Assembly (NCBI GenBank): GCA_002341805.1
Contig: DDOS01000001.1
Location: forward strand, 6,254 to 16,889
DNA: 10,636 nt
Source: Aquificaceae bacterium UBA2488
GTDB taxonomy: Bacteria; Aquificota; Aquificia; Aquificales; Aquificaceae
Direction: 5' to 3'
Shown: positions 1-6,573 of the stretch, piece by piece
Numbering within the stretch: the first letter of the stretch is position 1
Layout of the letters: every line of letters starts with the position of its first letter
Notes under the pieces: model-generated
The model's database searches: none
Told to the model about the DNA's origin: nothing
The model's input: the letters and a program-made list of their open reading frames with translations, nothing else
Program-made: the position numbers and the translations under genes

Positions 1-541
1 CCACATCTATAAAAATTTCCTTTGAAGCCCTGAGATATTTGTCCAAATCTCTCCTAGATCTCGACGGAAAGCCGTAGCATACATTGCAATGTTTTAGTAT
101 TTGGCGGTTGCTTACCCTTATGGATTTTCCATTTTTGTAGGCTCCAAGAGACTTTGCTCCATAATAAAGCGTATTAAAATAAGGTAGATACACGGCCCCG
201 GCTATGGGCTCATTCTCATAAACAAGGCCAACCGAGCAAGCGAATATCGGAAATCCCATAATGTAGTTTTTAGTACCATCAAGGGGATCTATATACCATT
301 TATATTGGCTTTCGTTCACAGAAGTCCCTTCTTCTCCTCTAATCTGATGTTCTTTTAAAATAGCATTTATATACTCTACTATCTTAGCTTCAGAGGTTTT
401 GTCCACAAAGCTAACAAAATCTTTCTCAGCCTTTTCTTCGATGTCTGCTATGTTAAGATGTCCAAAATACTCTTTTAAAACCTCACCACCTATCAAAGCC
501 GCATTTTTAGCCACATCCAAAAACTTAGAATAATCTTCCAT
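1..541 (-). CDS. suhB: Inositol monophosphatase family protein (SuhB-like), 3' end cut by window edge
   Basis: This is the N-terminal 180 residues of a Mg-dependent, lithium-sensitive-type sugar phosphatase; the family is normally about 260 residues, so the C-terminal third lies beyond the left edge. The metal-binding signatures are visible: GEEG around residues 69-72 (Glu70) and IDPLDGTKNY at 84-93 (Asp85, Asp88), plus an upstream FVD at 45-47. Family members hydrolyse inositol-1-phosphate, fructose-1,6-bisphosphate or related sugar phosphates; the substrate cannot be told from sequence. The gene follows the class II aldolase stop by 5 bp and is probably cotranscribed with it. It also has its own extended -10 element (TGT TAAAAT) ending 7 nt before this ATG, which supports this start and possible leaderless transcription. 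Family assignment is secure; the symbol is a family label only. Confidence 0.9.
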   Translation of the reverse strand, partial: MEDYSKFLDVAKNAALIGGEVLKEYFGHLNIADIEEKAEKDFVSFVDKTSEAKIVEYINAILKEHQIRGEEGTSVNESQYKWYIDPLDGTKNYIMGFPIFACSVGLVYENEPIAGAVYLPYFNTLYYGAKSLGAYKNGKSIRVSNRQILKHCNVCYGFPSRSRRDLDKYLRASKEIFIDV

Positions 542-546
542 TGATT

Positions 547-1101
547 TTATTTTAACATGTTTTTGGCTTTTAAAAGCACAAAACAAGAATGCTCTAAAGC
601 TCCAGCGTATGTATAAGCCTTCATAAGATTGCTTGTGGCACAAAATACGCCATGGGTTTTCACTATCACAATGTCTTGGTATTTTAAAGCTTCTGACAAA
701 GCCATCTCTAATTCCTTGGATGCACTTGGATTTTTTAGATTTAAAATAGATACTTTGTCAAAGTAGGTCTTGCCTTCTGAGTCTATAGGTGTTATCTCCT
801 CAAACATATAGGAAGCAAGTATCGTGTATTTTGGATGGGTATGAAGTATAACTTTTTTATCTGTGTTTAAGAAGATACTTTTATGTACAAAAAACTCTGA
901 TGAGGCTTTTCCTTTCTCTTTTGCATTTAAAGGTAATTTTATGATATCTTGCTCTTTTAAATTACCAAAGCAAGACCCTGTTGTGGTGATAAATATATCG
1001 TTTTTGTATATATAGCTTATGTTTCCAGCAGAACCATTTACAAGACCTTCTTCAAAACAAAGTTTGGCTATGTTTATTATCTGGCTTTTAATAAAATTCA
1101 T
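547..1101 (-). CDS. Class II aldolase/adducin family protein (fuculose-1-phosphate aldolase-like)
   Basis: A 184-residue, metal-dependent class II aldolase of the FucA/AraD/MtnB fold. Visible signatures are NGSAGNIS (22-29, phosphate-binding loop), TTTGS (39-43), SSE with the probable catalytic Glu69, HTH (metal ligands His87 and His89) and KTHG (third ligand His150). These match the Glu and three-His pattern of fuculose-1-phosphate aldolase. Relatives include MtnB (methylthioribulose-1-phosphate dehydratase) and aldolases acting on 5-deoxy-sugar phosphates, so the substrate is open. The length is slightly short for the family (about 200-220). Its ATG overlaps the UbiA-like stop as ATGA, which implies translational coupling. 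The suhB-like phosphatase follows 5 bp downstream. A sugar-phosphate or salvage role is inferred from the aldolase-phosphatase pairing. Confidence 0.88.
   Translation of the reverse strand: MNFIKSQIINIAKLCFEEGLVNGSAGNISYIYKNDIFITTTGSCFGNLKEQDIIKLPLNAKEKGKASSEFFVHKSIFLNTDKKVILHTHPKYTILASYMFEEITPIDSEGKTYFDKVSILNLKNPSASKELEMALSEALKYQDIVIVKTHGVFCATSNLMKAYTYAGALEHSCFVLLKAKNMLK
549..557 (-). promoter_or_regulatory. Extended -10 promoter for the suhB-like gene (possible leaderless start)
   Basis: On the minus strand the sequence reads TGT TAAAAT, then 7 nt, then the ATG at 541. TGn plus a -10-like hexamer is the extended -10 form, which does not need a good -35, and I see none. The hexamer contains the TAA stop codon of the upstream aldolase gene. 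The spacing puts transcription start at or next to the ATG. The call is strengthened by the same arrangement at four other genes in this window. Confidence 0.4.
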
Positions 1102-1943
1102 ATTAAAGATAACATTATTAAAAGCATAAAAACGATGCTAATATATCCATTTACCGTAAAAAACGCTTTGTTTAGTTTGGATAGATCATCTGGTTTTATA
1201 AGCCTATGTTCATACACTAAGAAACCTGCTATTCCCATAAGCCCAATAAGATATAAAATTCCAAGCCTATGGTCTACAAAGTATATTAAAAACAAACATA
1301 TAAAGGTAATAATATGAAATATTCTTGCTGTGTTTATAGCACCTTCTTTCCCAAGCCATACGGCTATGGATTTTACATCATGCTCAACATCAAACCCGTA
1401 ATCTTGTAATGCATATAGCATATCAAAACCTGCCACCCAAAAGCACATAGCAAGTCCAAGCAAAAAAGCCTCTTTTGATACATGGGCGTTTAGAGCTATA
1501 TCTGTACCAATGGGTATTAAAAAATAAACAAGTCCTAAAAATATATGAGGCATATAGGTAAATCTCTTGGCTTTTGGATATGCATAAATAGATAAAAGTA
1601 CCACAGGAGATAGTAAAAACGCTAAATGATTGAGAAGTAAGCTCACAAACATAAAAATATAAGAAGTGCTAAATATAATTAGTTTCATTTCAAACTCTGA
1701 TACCGCTCCAGTAGCATGAGGCCAGTTTTTGGTACGAGGGTTTAGCCTATCAAGGTCTAAATCACTAAGCCTATTCATCGTCATGGCATCTGTTCTAACA
1801 AGCACTAAGGCAAATATTATGAGTATAAATTTCCAAAGACTAAAGCCGTGAGAGAGCAATAAAAACGCACTTATACCAAATGGTAGAGCAAATATAGTAT
1901 GCTCAAATCTAATTAGGTCTTTTATCTCTTTTAAATTGCTCAT
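1098..1943 (-). CDS. ubiA: UbiA-family polyprenyltransferase (MqnP/4-hydroxybenzoate prenyltransferase-like)
   Basis: A 281-residue integral membrane aromatic prenyltransferase. The N-terminal RFEHTIFALPFG (12-23) is the usual UbiA opening. Two Asp-rich motifs that bind Mg-prenyl diphosphate are intact: NRLSDLDLDRLNPRT (57-71; Asp61, Asp65) and LQDYGFDVEHD (179-189; Asp181, Asp185, Asp189). The rest is a series of hydrophobic helices ending in a hydrophobic C-terminus. Bacteria using the futalosine route to menaquinone carry a very similar enzyme, MqnP, and this is a plausible role in an Aquificales-like host, but sequence alone does not separate MqnP from UbiA. The start lies 35 bp inside the 3' end of aroK. 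AAGGAG occurs upstream, but about 13 nt from the ATG, an unusually long spacing. Shikimate kinase directly upstream feeds chorismate, the aromatic precursor of quinones, which fits a shared pathway. Confidence 0.9.
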   Translation of the reverse strand: MSNLKEIKDLIRFEHTIFALPFGISAFLLLSHGFSLWKFILIIFALVLVRTDAMTMNRLSDLDLDRLNPRTKNWPHATGAVSEFEMKLIIFSTSYIFMFVSLLLNHLAFLLSPVVLLSIYAYPKAKRFTYMPHIFLGLVYFLIPIGTDIALNAHVSKEAFLLGLAMCFWVAGFDMLYALQDYGFDVEHDVKSIAVWLGKEGAINTARIFHIITFICLFLIYFVDHRLGILYLIGLMGIAGFLVYEHRLIKPDDLSKLNKAFFTVNGYISIVFMLLIMLSLI

Positions 1944-2424
1944 AGTGTGCTAATATCTCCTTTGCTATGGTTTCTGGGCTTTTAAAAGCATCAAAACGCT
2001 GATGAGCTTGATTGTAAATAGGTATCCTGCTATCATATAGATTTTTAAGCTCTTTCAATGGCCTTTTAAGAAGAGGTCTATTTTCTAAATGTTTACATCT
2101 TTCATAAAAATTATCAAAGTCTATATCAAGAAAAGCCACAAAACCTGTACTTTTCATAAAATCCATGGCTTCTTGGTTTGCACCAAGCCCACCTCCTGTG
2201 GATATAATACGATGTGGTTTTGAAACATCTTTTAAGACCTCCGTTTCAAAAGCCCTAAAAAACGATTCACCTTTTTGAGAAAAGATGTCTTCTATTTTCA
2301 TGTTTAAACGATCTTCTATCTCTTGGTCTATGTCTAAGAAAATAAAGTTTAATGTTGATGCCAATATGCGACCTATCGTACTTTTACCACTACACATAAA
2401 TCCCACTAAGAATATCGTATGCAC
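1909..2424 (-). CDS. aroK: Shikimate kinase
   Basis: A 171-residue cytoplasmic kinase that phosphorylates shikimate at the 3-OH using ATP, in the route to chorismate. The Walker A loop is GFMCSGKST (8-16). The shikimate-binding set is present: Asp33 in LDID, Arg57 in FFRAFE with Glu60, and the GGG turn at 77-79. The LID region shows NRPLLKR (115-121, Arg116), and SRIPIY at 132-137 supplies the late Arg133. The length is typical of AroK/AroL. The start codon is GTG at 2422-2424, three bases after the stop of the 112-residue gene, with no Shine-Dalgarno sequence, so translation probably depends on coupling. The last 35 bases overlap the UbiA-like gene. Confidence 0.96.
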   Translation of the reverse strand: MHTIFLVGFMCSGKSTIGRILASTLNFIFLDIDQEIEDRLNMKIEDIFSQKGESFFRAFETEVLKDVSKPHRIISTGGGLGANQEAMDFMKSTGFVAFLDIDFDNFYERCKHLENRPLLKRPLKELKNLYDSRIPIYNQAHQRFDAFKSPETIAKEILAHYEQFKRDKRPN

Positions 2425-2427
2425 AGA

Positions 2428-2766
2428 TTAAAAGTCTAAGTCTATATCTTCATCATCTATTTCAAAATTATCGGTGGTGAAAAAGAACCCTCTTAAGTTT
2501 AGAGCTATGCCCCTAAATTCATTGAGATAATCCAATATGTTGTCGTAAAAATTGACTTTTTCTTTTATTTGCTTTATCTGCTCACTATTTAATCCTTTTT
2601 TCCTTAGCATTCTCACAGAAGCTATACGTCCCATCCTTGCTTTTGAGTATTTTTCCTGCCATTCTGCCCAAAATTCTTGTTTATTTAGAGGGGTTTTAAT
2701 CACAAAGCTATCGAGCTTTGACATCTCTTCTAACCATTGAAGTTCTAAAGAAGATTTTTTATCCAT
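2428..2766 (-). CDS. Hypothetical protein, 112 aa, first gene of the aroK operon
   Basis: I do not recognise a family. The protein is soluble, predicted largely helical and charged: a Trp-containing N-terminal third (LELQWLEEM; EFWAEWQEKY around 27-36), a basic middle (SVRMLRKKG), a Lys/Glu-rich helix and an acidic tail ending in EIDDEDIDLDF. It has no Cys, no signal peptide and no membrane segment. It is believed real because its stop is 3 bp from the aroK start, codon use resembles its neighbours, and a strong extended -10 element sits 6 nt before its ATG. It therefore appears to be the promoter-proximal gene of the group running to the suhB-like gene. Its function is unknown. Confidence 0.75.
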   Translation of the reverse strand: MDKKSSLELQWLEEMSKLDSFVIKTPLNKQEFWAEWQEKYSKARMGRIASVRMLRKKGLNSEQIKQIKEKVNFYDNILDYLNEFRGIALNLRGFFFTTDNFEIDDEDIDLDF

Positions 2767-2772
2767 AGATAT

Positions 2773-2781
2773 ATTATATCA
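2773..2781 (-). promoter_or_regulatory. Extended -10 promoter for the 112-aa/aroK operon (possible leaderless start)
   Basis: On the minus strand the sequence is TGA TATAAT, a consensus extended -10, followed by 6 nt and the ATG at 2766. No Shine-Dalgarno sequence precedes the ATG and there is no recognisable -35. The predicted start of transcription coincides with the start codon. The element lies in the 51-bp gap (2767-2817) after the FAD oxidoreductase gene. That gap is otherwise very AT-rich and shows no convincing terminator. Confidence 0.55.
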
Positions 2782-2817
2782 TTTATATTATAAAAAACCA
2801 TAATCTTAGGCATAATA

Positions 2818-4080
2818 TCACAAATACCTATCCACCACATACTTAGCTATCTTCACGCTCTCAGAAAATCCTCTATCCTCTGGATAATAATAAGATGTAT
2901 CAAGAGCATAAAGGTTTTTATAAACCCTTATAGATGGTAGATGATATAAATGTCTTGGCTTATATACACTCTGAGCATTTTTGTAGATATTTATATCAAA
3001 AGCCAAAAAGTCTTTATCTTTTATCTTTGGGTTTATCTTCATGGTATAAGATTTACACATGCTTTTTATCTCTTCTTTACTAAGTTTAAATATATCGCCA
3101 TCCTTTGGAAGGTAAAATGGTATATAGACTATATTGGACTTTAAATCCTTTCTAAGAGTTGTGTAATGGATGAGTCCTGGTATTTTAATCTCATCATCGT
3201 TTATATTTATCCAAAAGTGTTTGGATAGTGGTTTTTTTAGTTTTATTACTACGCACATTACATCAAGGTAAGTAAAATCTTTATATTTATTGGCAATATT
3301 TTCTTTATCTATAAGATGATAGAGTAAATTTATGGGTATGGTACTTACAATGGCATCATGTTTTACTTTGTTTTCGTCTTCTAATACTAAAGTGCTATCA
3401 TCTACTAATATCTTTTTCACTCCTTTATGGATTATCTTGCCCTTCATTTGTTTTATAGTCTTTTCTAAAGTATCTATAATGACTTTTACTCCACCTTCCA
3501 CATAACCAAGAGATTCTTTAAAGATGTTGTCTCTTGAAAGACCTACTCTTTTTATTCTTTGCCAAATCCAGGCTGCCGATATCTCATTTTGATATTCATA
3601 AAACTTCAAAGACATCAGCTTATCCCAAAAAATATTGTAAGCTTTCTCTCCTATAAAAGACTTTATCCAATATATGGCATATTTTTCATCTAAATCATTC
3701 CAGCTTTTCTTTTTTATAGAATAAAGACTAAACAAAGCATATCTTATCTTTGATATTAAATCAGTCCCATCTAATCTTAATAAGCTTATGGGATCTCCAA
3801 AATCCTGAAGCTTTTTCTTATAGTAAAACCCCATTTTGGTATTATGCCATCTTAAAAGATGATGTATGTCTAACTCTTTTAAAAGTTCAAAAAGAGCATA
3901 ATCTGTTTTACAGAAAAAATGATAATACTTTTCTATGATATCCCCATCAAAATTAAAAGAAGCACTCATCCCACCAAGGACCTCATCTTTTTCATATATT
4001 GTGATATCGTGTCCTTTTCTAAGAGCGTAGTATCCTAGTGAAAGTCCCATTGGACCACCACCGATTATACCTATATCCAT
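2818..4080 (-). CDS. NAD(P)/FAD-dependent oxidoreductase, amine-oxidase/protoporphyrinogen-oxidase-like
   Basis: A 420-residue flavoprotein. The N-terminal Rossmann dinucleotide fold is clear: IGIIGGGPMG (3-12) with the ribose-binding acid Glu30 in YEK and the LGGMS motif (35-39) typical of amine-oxidase-type FAD enzymes. The C-terminus has the matching FAD-site signature, LYALDTSYYYPEDRG, near residues 391-405. Relatives include UDP-galactopyranose mutase-like, phytoene-desaturase-like and protoporphyrinogen-oxidase-like proteins. Members with this PEDRG ending often occur in polysaccharide or glycolipid loci, but the reaction here cannot be named. The ATG directly abuts the epimerase stop (TAG ATG), and GGAG at 4087-4090 gives a good Shine-Dalgarno with a 6-nt spacer, so it is translated as the last gene of the GT-C/epimerase/oxidoreductase operon. 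There is no signal peptide; the enzyme is cytoplasmic or membrane-peripheral. Confidence 0.85.
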   Translation of the reverse strand: MDIGIIGGGPMGLSLGYYALRKGHDITIYEKDEVLGGMSASFNFDGDIIEKYYHFFCKTDYALFELLKELDIHHLLRWHNTKMGFYYKKKLQDFGDPISLLRLDGTDLISKIRYALFSLYSIKKKSWNDLDEKYAIYWIKSFIGEKAYNIFWDKLMSLKFYEYQNEISAAWIWQRIKRVGLSRDNIFKESLGYVEGGVKVIIDTLEKTIKQMKGKIIHKGVKKILVDDSTLVLEDENKVKHDAIVSTIPINLLYHLIDKENIANKYKDFTYLDVMCVVIKLKKPLSKHFWININDDEIKIPGLIHYTTLRKDLKSNIVYIPFYLPKDGDIFKLSKEEIKSMCKSYTMKINPKIKDKDFLAFDINIYKNAQSVYKPRHLYHLPSIRVYKNLYALDTSYYYPEDRGFSESVKIAKYVVDRYL

Positions 4081-5016
4081 CTAAAACTCCAATACTATAT
4101 CTTTATAAACTGGATGGGTGAATGTCTCTTTTATAGCTTCATCAAAGGAAGTTTGTTTTATATCAAAAATAGATGGCCAATCTATCACTTCAAAGATATC
4201 TCCTGCCACTAGTGCTTTTAACTGGTCTGTGGTAAAAGGTGGGTCAGGATCAAAAAACCCCCATATAGCTAAAAGTGTATAAAAAAGCCAATAGGGGATA
4301 TTTAAAATAATAGTCTTAGAGTTTGTATATTTTTTGATGGTTCTTATGATATCAATATAATAAACTCTTTCTATACCTGTAATATCGTATATTCCTGTTT
4401 TTTGACTTTTGATGGCACTTATAATGATATTACAAAAATCTTTCACATACAAAGGTTGTCTTATATACTTACCATCTCCAGGTATTGGGAAGACAGGTAC
4501 TCTTTTCATAAACCTTGAAAGCCAACCAAGATGTTTTCTATCAAACCATCCAAACATTAAAGTAGGTCTTAGTATTATGTTTTTAATACCAGATTCAAGT
4601 ACTAGCTTTTCTTGTAGTTTTTTGGTTTCTGTATAATAATCATTAGTCACAGAGTTAACCACAGATGAGCTAATATGCACTATGTAGGGCACATTGTATT
4701 TTTTACAAGCCTCTAATACATTTTCAGTGGATTTAACAGTATTTTTATAAAAAGGTTCATAGGTTTTTGCTCCTATCTGAGCTTGGAGCATTATAAGAAC
4801 ATTTGCTTTTTCAAATTCTTTTTCCCATTCATCTTCTTCGGATAGATCTGCTAAAACAGCTTTTACATTTGGATATAGCTTTTTAAATATCTCTAAATTC
4901 TTTTTATGTTTGTCAATACCAACAATGTTTGTATAACCTTGCTCTATCAAATTAGCCGCAAGGTTTTGACCCACAAGCCCAGCTGCACCTGTAATAATGA
5001 TTTTTTGGTCATTCAT
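4081..5016 (-). CDS. NAD-dependent epimerase/dehydratase (extended SDR family)
   Basis: An extended short-chain dehydrogenase acting on a nucleotide sugar or similar substrate. Numbered from the inner Met, the NAD-binding loop is TGAAGLVG (9-16), the acidic residue ending strand two is Asp35 (GIDK), Asp57 is in LADLS, and the catalytic set is the Ser run of HISSS (116-118) with Tyr128 and Lys132 in YYTETK. The usual HLAA motif reads LQAQ here, a small departure. The C-terminal part (DPDPPFTTDQLKAL) resembles sugar epimerases of surface-polysaccharide clusters. Two in-frame ATGs compete. The outer one (5025) lies inside the -10 hexamer of an extended -10 promoter; the inner one (5016) sits 7 nt after it, and the Rossmann strand starts four residues later. 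I therefore prefer 5016 (311 aa), while 5025 would give 314 aa. The gene lies 4-13 bp from the GT-C-like gene and abuts the FAD oxidoreductase. Confidence 0.87.
   Translation of the reverse strand: MNDQKIIITGAAGLVGQNLAANLIEQGYTNIVGIDKHKKNLEIFKKLYPNVKAVLADLSEEDEWEKEFEKANVLIMLQAQIGAKTYEPFYKNTVKSTENVLEACKKYNVPYIVHISSSVVNSVTNDYYTETKKLQEKLVLESGIKNIILRPTLMFGWFDRKHLGWLSRFMKRVPVFPIPGDGKYIRQPLYVKDFCNIIISAIKSQKTGIYDITGIERVYYIDIIRTIKKYTNSKTIILNIPYWLFYTLLAIWGFFDPDPPFTTDQLKALVAGDIFEVIDWPSIFDIKQTSFDEAIKETFTHPVYKDIVLEF
4087..4090 (-). promoter_or_regulatory. Ribosome binding site of the FAD oxidoreductase gene
   Basis: GGAG on the minus strand lies 6 nt before the ATG at 4080, inside the last codons of the epimerase gene (reading Leu-Glu-Phe-stop). 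It supports the ATG that directly follows the epimerase stop and contrasts with the Shine-Dalgarno-free starts elsewhere in this window. Confidence 0.5.
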
Positions 5017-5023
5017 AGTTCTC

Positions 5024-5032
5024 ATTATATCA
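5024..5032 (-). promoter_or_regulatory. Extended -10 promoter for the epimerase gene, overlapping the upstream stop codon
   Basis: The minus strand reads TGA TATAAT, then 7 nt, then ATG at 5016. The TGA is at once the stop codon of the GT-C-like gene and the TGn of the extended -10. There is no Shine-Dalgarno sequence before either candidate ATG and no good -35. If used, it gives a leaderless epimerase-oxidoreductase transcript independent of the GT-C-like gene and decides the start in favour of 5016. Confidence 0.45.
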
Positions 5033-6421
5033 CAAGCTTTTTAACTTTTGCTTTAGAGTGTTTATAAGGTGTTTGCGTATCTGTGGGTTTACTGTGTTAA
5101 GATTGTATACATTTTTTGATATTTTATCTATATCCACTGGTGGTATAAAAGTGTGTAATTTCATAGATTCTTTTAATGTGTTTACGCAAGAGTTATGATT
5201 ATTTATACAAACCATACCAGTTTTTAGCATCTTGACTCTATATTCCAAGATTATACTTCCCACTATTAACCATAAAAAGAACAAAGATACTCCTACAAAC
5301 GTAGAAAACCAATAAAACATCTTTTTGTACTTTGATATACTTAAACTTGACATAAAGTATATATATAAACATGAAAATAATAAATTTGGATATTCTGCAT
5401 ATCTAGTGGAAGCAGCCTCTGTTACACCACATTGACCCATCTTGCCACAACCAACCCTAAACAAAGAAGCTACTATCGCAGTGGATAGTATAAAAGATAT
5501 TATCAAACTAATGATATCTTTTGGGCTTTTAAAAATAACATATAAAGATAATACTAAAAGCCCAAAACCAAGAACTATAGATATTGGAAATATCCTACCG
5601 CCATTTATACCTATTAAAAATGTCAGGATATACTCTATAGAGGGTATAGGATGCTGTATTGCATATAGTATGCTATTGATACTATCTTTACTTACACTTT
5701 GGGCATATCTTCTTTCTAAGCCATATTTTAATATTACAAAATATAACAAGTATACAAACATACTTAAAATAGACCAAACAAATAAATATGTTTTGTGTTT
5801 TTTATAAAAAGCTATGTAGATAAAAATGAGAATAAACACTATAAGACCACCACCCCCTGTGAAAGAACCCAACAAGCCAAAGAAAAAACTATAAATTATA
5901 TTTTTAAGCGTTAGCTCTTCATCCTTAGCTACAAAGTATAAGGATATGATACTAAAAAATAGTTGCCAGTATTGTTGGATAGAAGCCATAGACCAAGACA
6001 CAAGCCCAAACTGGGATAAGCTAAATATAAAAAATGGTATAGGTATTAGCTCTTTTAATTTTAAATTTTTATTAAAAGCCAAATACATCATAAAACCAAA
6101 TATGGCAAAAAGCCCTAAATCTCCTATAATTCCCAATATTACAAAGTTTATAGACTCAAATGTAAAATAATCAATCAGCGTTATTATCCTATCAAAGACT
6201 ATCCTATGATCATAATGCTCTTTAAATAAAATATTCAGTATATAAACTAAGTCATTTTTATGCGTTATAAAGTTGTTTATAAATCCAAGTACCGCACTAT
6301 AATCATCCCACCAGGGCATATTTTTACTAAATTTTATTATTGTGTATAAATATGATACTATAGGCAATATAAATAAAAATCCATAAACTATGTTTGATTT
6401 TTCAATAGATTTTATTTTCAT
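5030..6421 (-). CDS. Polytopic membrane protein, putative GT-C-type glycosyltransferase
   Basis: A 463-residue membrane protein with about ten hydrophobic segments, the first at residues 11-29. The loop after it carries PWWDDY (36-41; Asp39, Asp40), the position where GT-C lipid-phosphosugar transferases hold their catalytic acids. Further on are EHYDHRIVFDR (68-78), then QFGL and QQYWQLFF, a Gly-rich GSFTGGGG stretch, and STRYAEYP near residue 340 leading into another helix. From memory this set resembles uncharacterised bacterial membrane proteins with an EHR motif and a late SRY motif, which look GT-C-like; that recollection needs a profile search. The C-terminal 60 residues are a soluble basic tail. 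It is the first gene of an operon with an SDR epimerase and an FAD oxidoreductase, consistent with adding a sugar from a lipid carrier on the outer face of the membrane. The acceptor is unknown. Confidence 0.7.
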   Translation of the reverse strand: MKIKSIEKSNIVYGFLFILPIVSYLYTIIKFSKNMPWWDDYSAVLGFINNFITHKNDLVYILNILFKEHYDHRIVFDRIITLIDYFTFESINFVILGIIGDLGLFAIFGFMMYLAFNKNLKLKELIPIPFFIFSLSQFGLVSWSMASIQQYWQLFFSIISLYFVAKDEELTLKNIIYSFFFGLLGSFTGGGGLIVFILIFIYIAFYKKHKTYLFVWSILSMFVYLLYFVILKYGLERRYAQSVSKDSINSILYAIQHPIPSIEYILTFLIGINGGRIFPISIVLGFGLLVLSLYVIFKSPKDIISLIISFILSTAIVASLFRVGCGKMGQCGVTEAASTRYAEYPNLLFSCLYIYFMSSLSISKYKKMFYWFSTFVGVSLFFLWLIVGSIILEYRVKMLKTGMVCINNHNSCVNTLKESMKLHTFIPPVDIDKISKNVYNLNTVNPQIRKHLINTLKQKLKSL

Positions 6422-6428
6422 AAAAAGT

Positions 6429-6437
6429 ATTTTATCA
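6429..6437 (-). promoter_or_regulatory. Extended -10 promoter for the GT-C-like gene (possible leaderless start)
   Basis: On the minus strand TGA TAAAAT is followed by 7 nt and the ATG at 6421. There is no Shine-Dalgarno sequence; the spacer is ACTTTTT. It lies just downstream of the putative terminator of the thioredoxin-like gene, a sensible place for the promoter of the GT-C/epimerase/oxidoreductase operon. Confidence 0.45.
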
Positions 6438-6478
6438 TATATGATTTAATATCGATTTTACAATTAAACCAGATAGTT

Positions 6479-6499
6479 AAAAAGCACTTACAAGTATGC
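6479..6499 (-). terminator. Possible Rho-independent terminator after the thioredoxin-like gene
   Basis: On the minus strand an imperfect hairpin (GC-AT-ACT stem side, TGTA loop, AGT-GC return, with a two-base bulge) runs straight into TTTTT. The stem is short, so efficiency is uncertain. It is partly built from the first copy of the 18-bp repeat. A competing, larger hairpin can form between the direct repeats and the inverted copy at 6581-6594. Confidence 0.35.
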
Positions 6500-6523
6500 C
6501 ACGATTCACAAGTATGCCACGTT
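6488..6523. repeat. Tandem pair of 18-bp repeats (core ACAAGTATGCCACG)
   Basis: Two adjacent 18-base units, 6488-6505 and 6506-6523, are identical at 16 of 18 positions and share the 14-base core ACAAGTATGCCACG at 6490-6503 and 6508-6521. They sit in the noncoding gap between the thioredoxin-like gene and the GT-C-like gene. The rest of the gap (6422-6573) is AT-rich with an ATATATATA run near 6546-6554. No third direct unit follows. Confidence 0.8.
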
Positions 6524-6573
6524 TAGCTCATTATTTTTTACCAAATATATATATAGGCTTTTCGTGATTACCT

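Noticed and set aside
1944..1970. Extended -10 promoter before the UbiA-like gene
   Set aside because: TATTAG lies 6 nt before the ATG but lacks TGn and matches the -10 consensus poorly; AAGGAG also lies upstream, so coupling from aroK is simpler.
2782..2817. Terminator after the FAD oxidoreductase gene
   Set aside because: The gap has a run of six T on the minus strand, but the preceding sequence (GCCTAAGATTATGG) forms only a bulged stem with too few pairs. An AT-only 7-bp stem also exists but encloses the T run.
2818..4080. UDP-galactopyranose mutase or protoporphyrinogen oxidase as a specific call
   Set aside because: Only the general FAD-binding signatures are visible; nothing seen fixes either substrate.
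5442..5807. 121-codon plus-strand ORF inside the GT-C-like gene
   Set aside because: It is antisense to a well-supported membrane-protein gene, has no recognisable domain and its composition looks like the complement of the real gene.
6488..6523. Possible CRISPR array
   Set aside because: Only two units of 18 bp, directly adjacent with no spacers, and no cas gene in the window.
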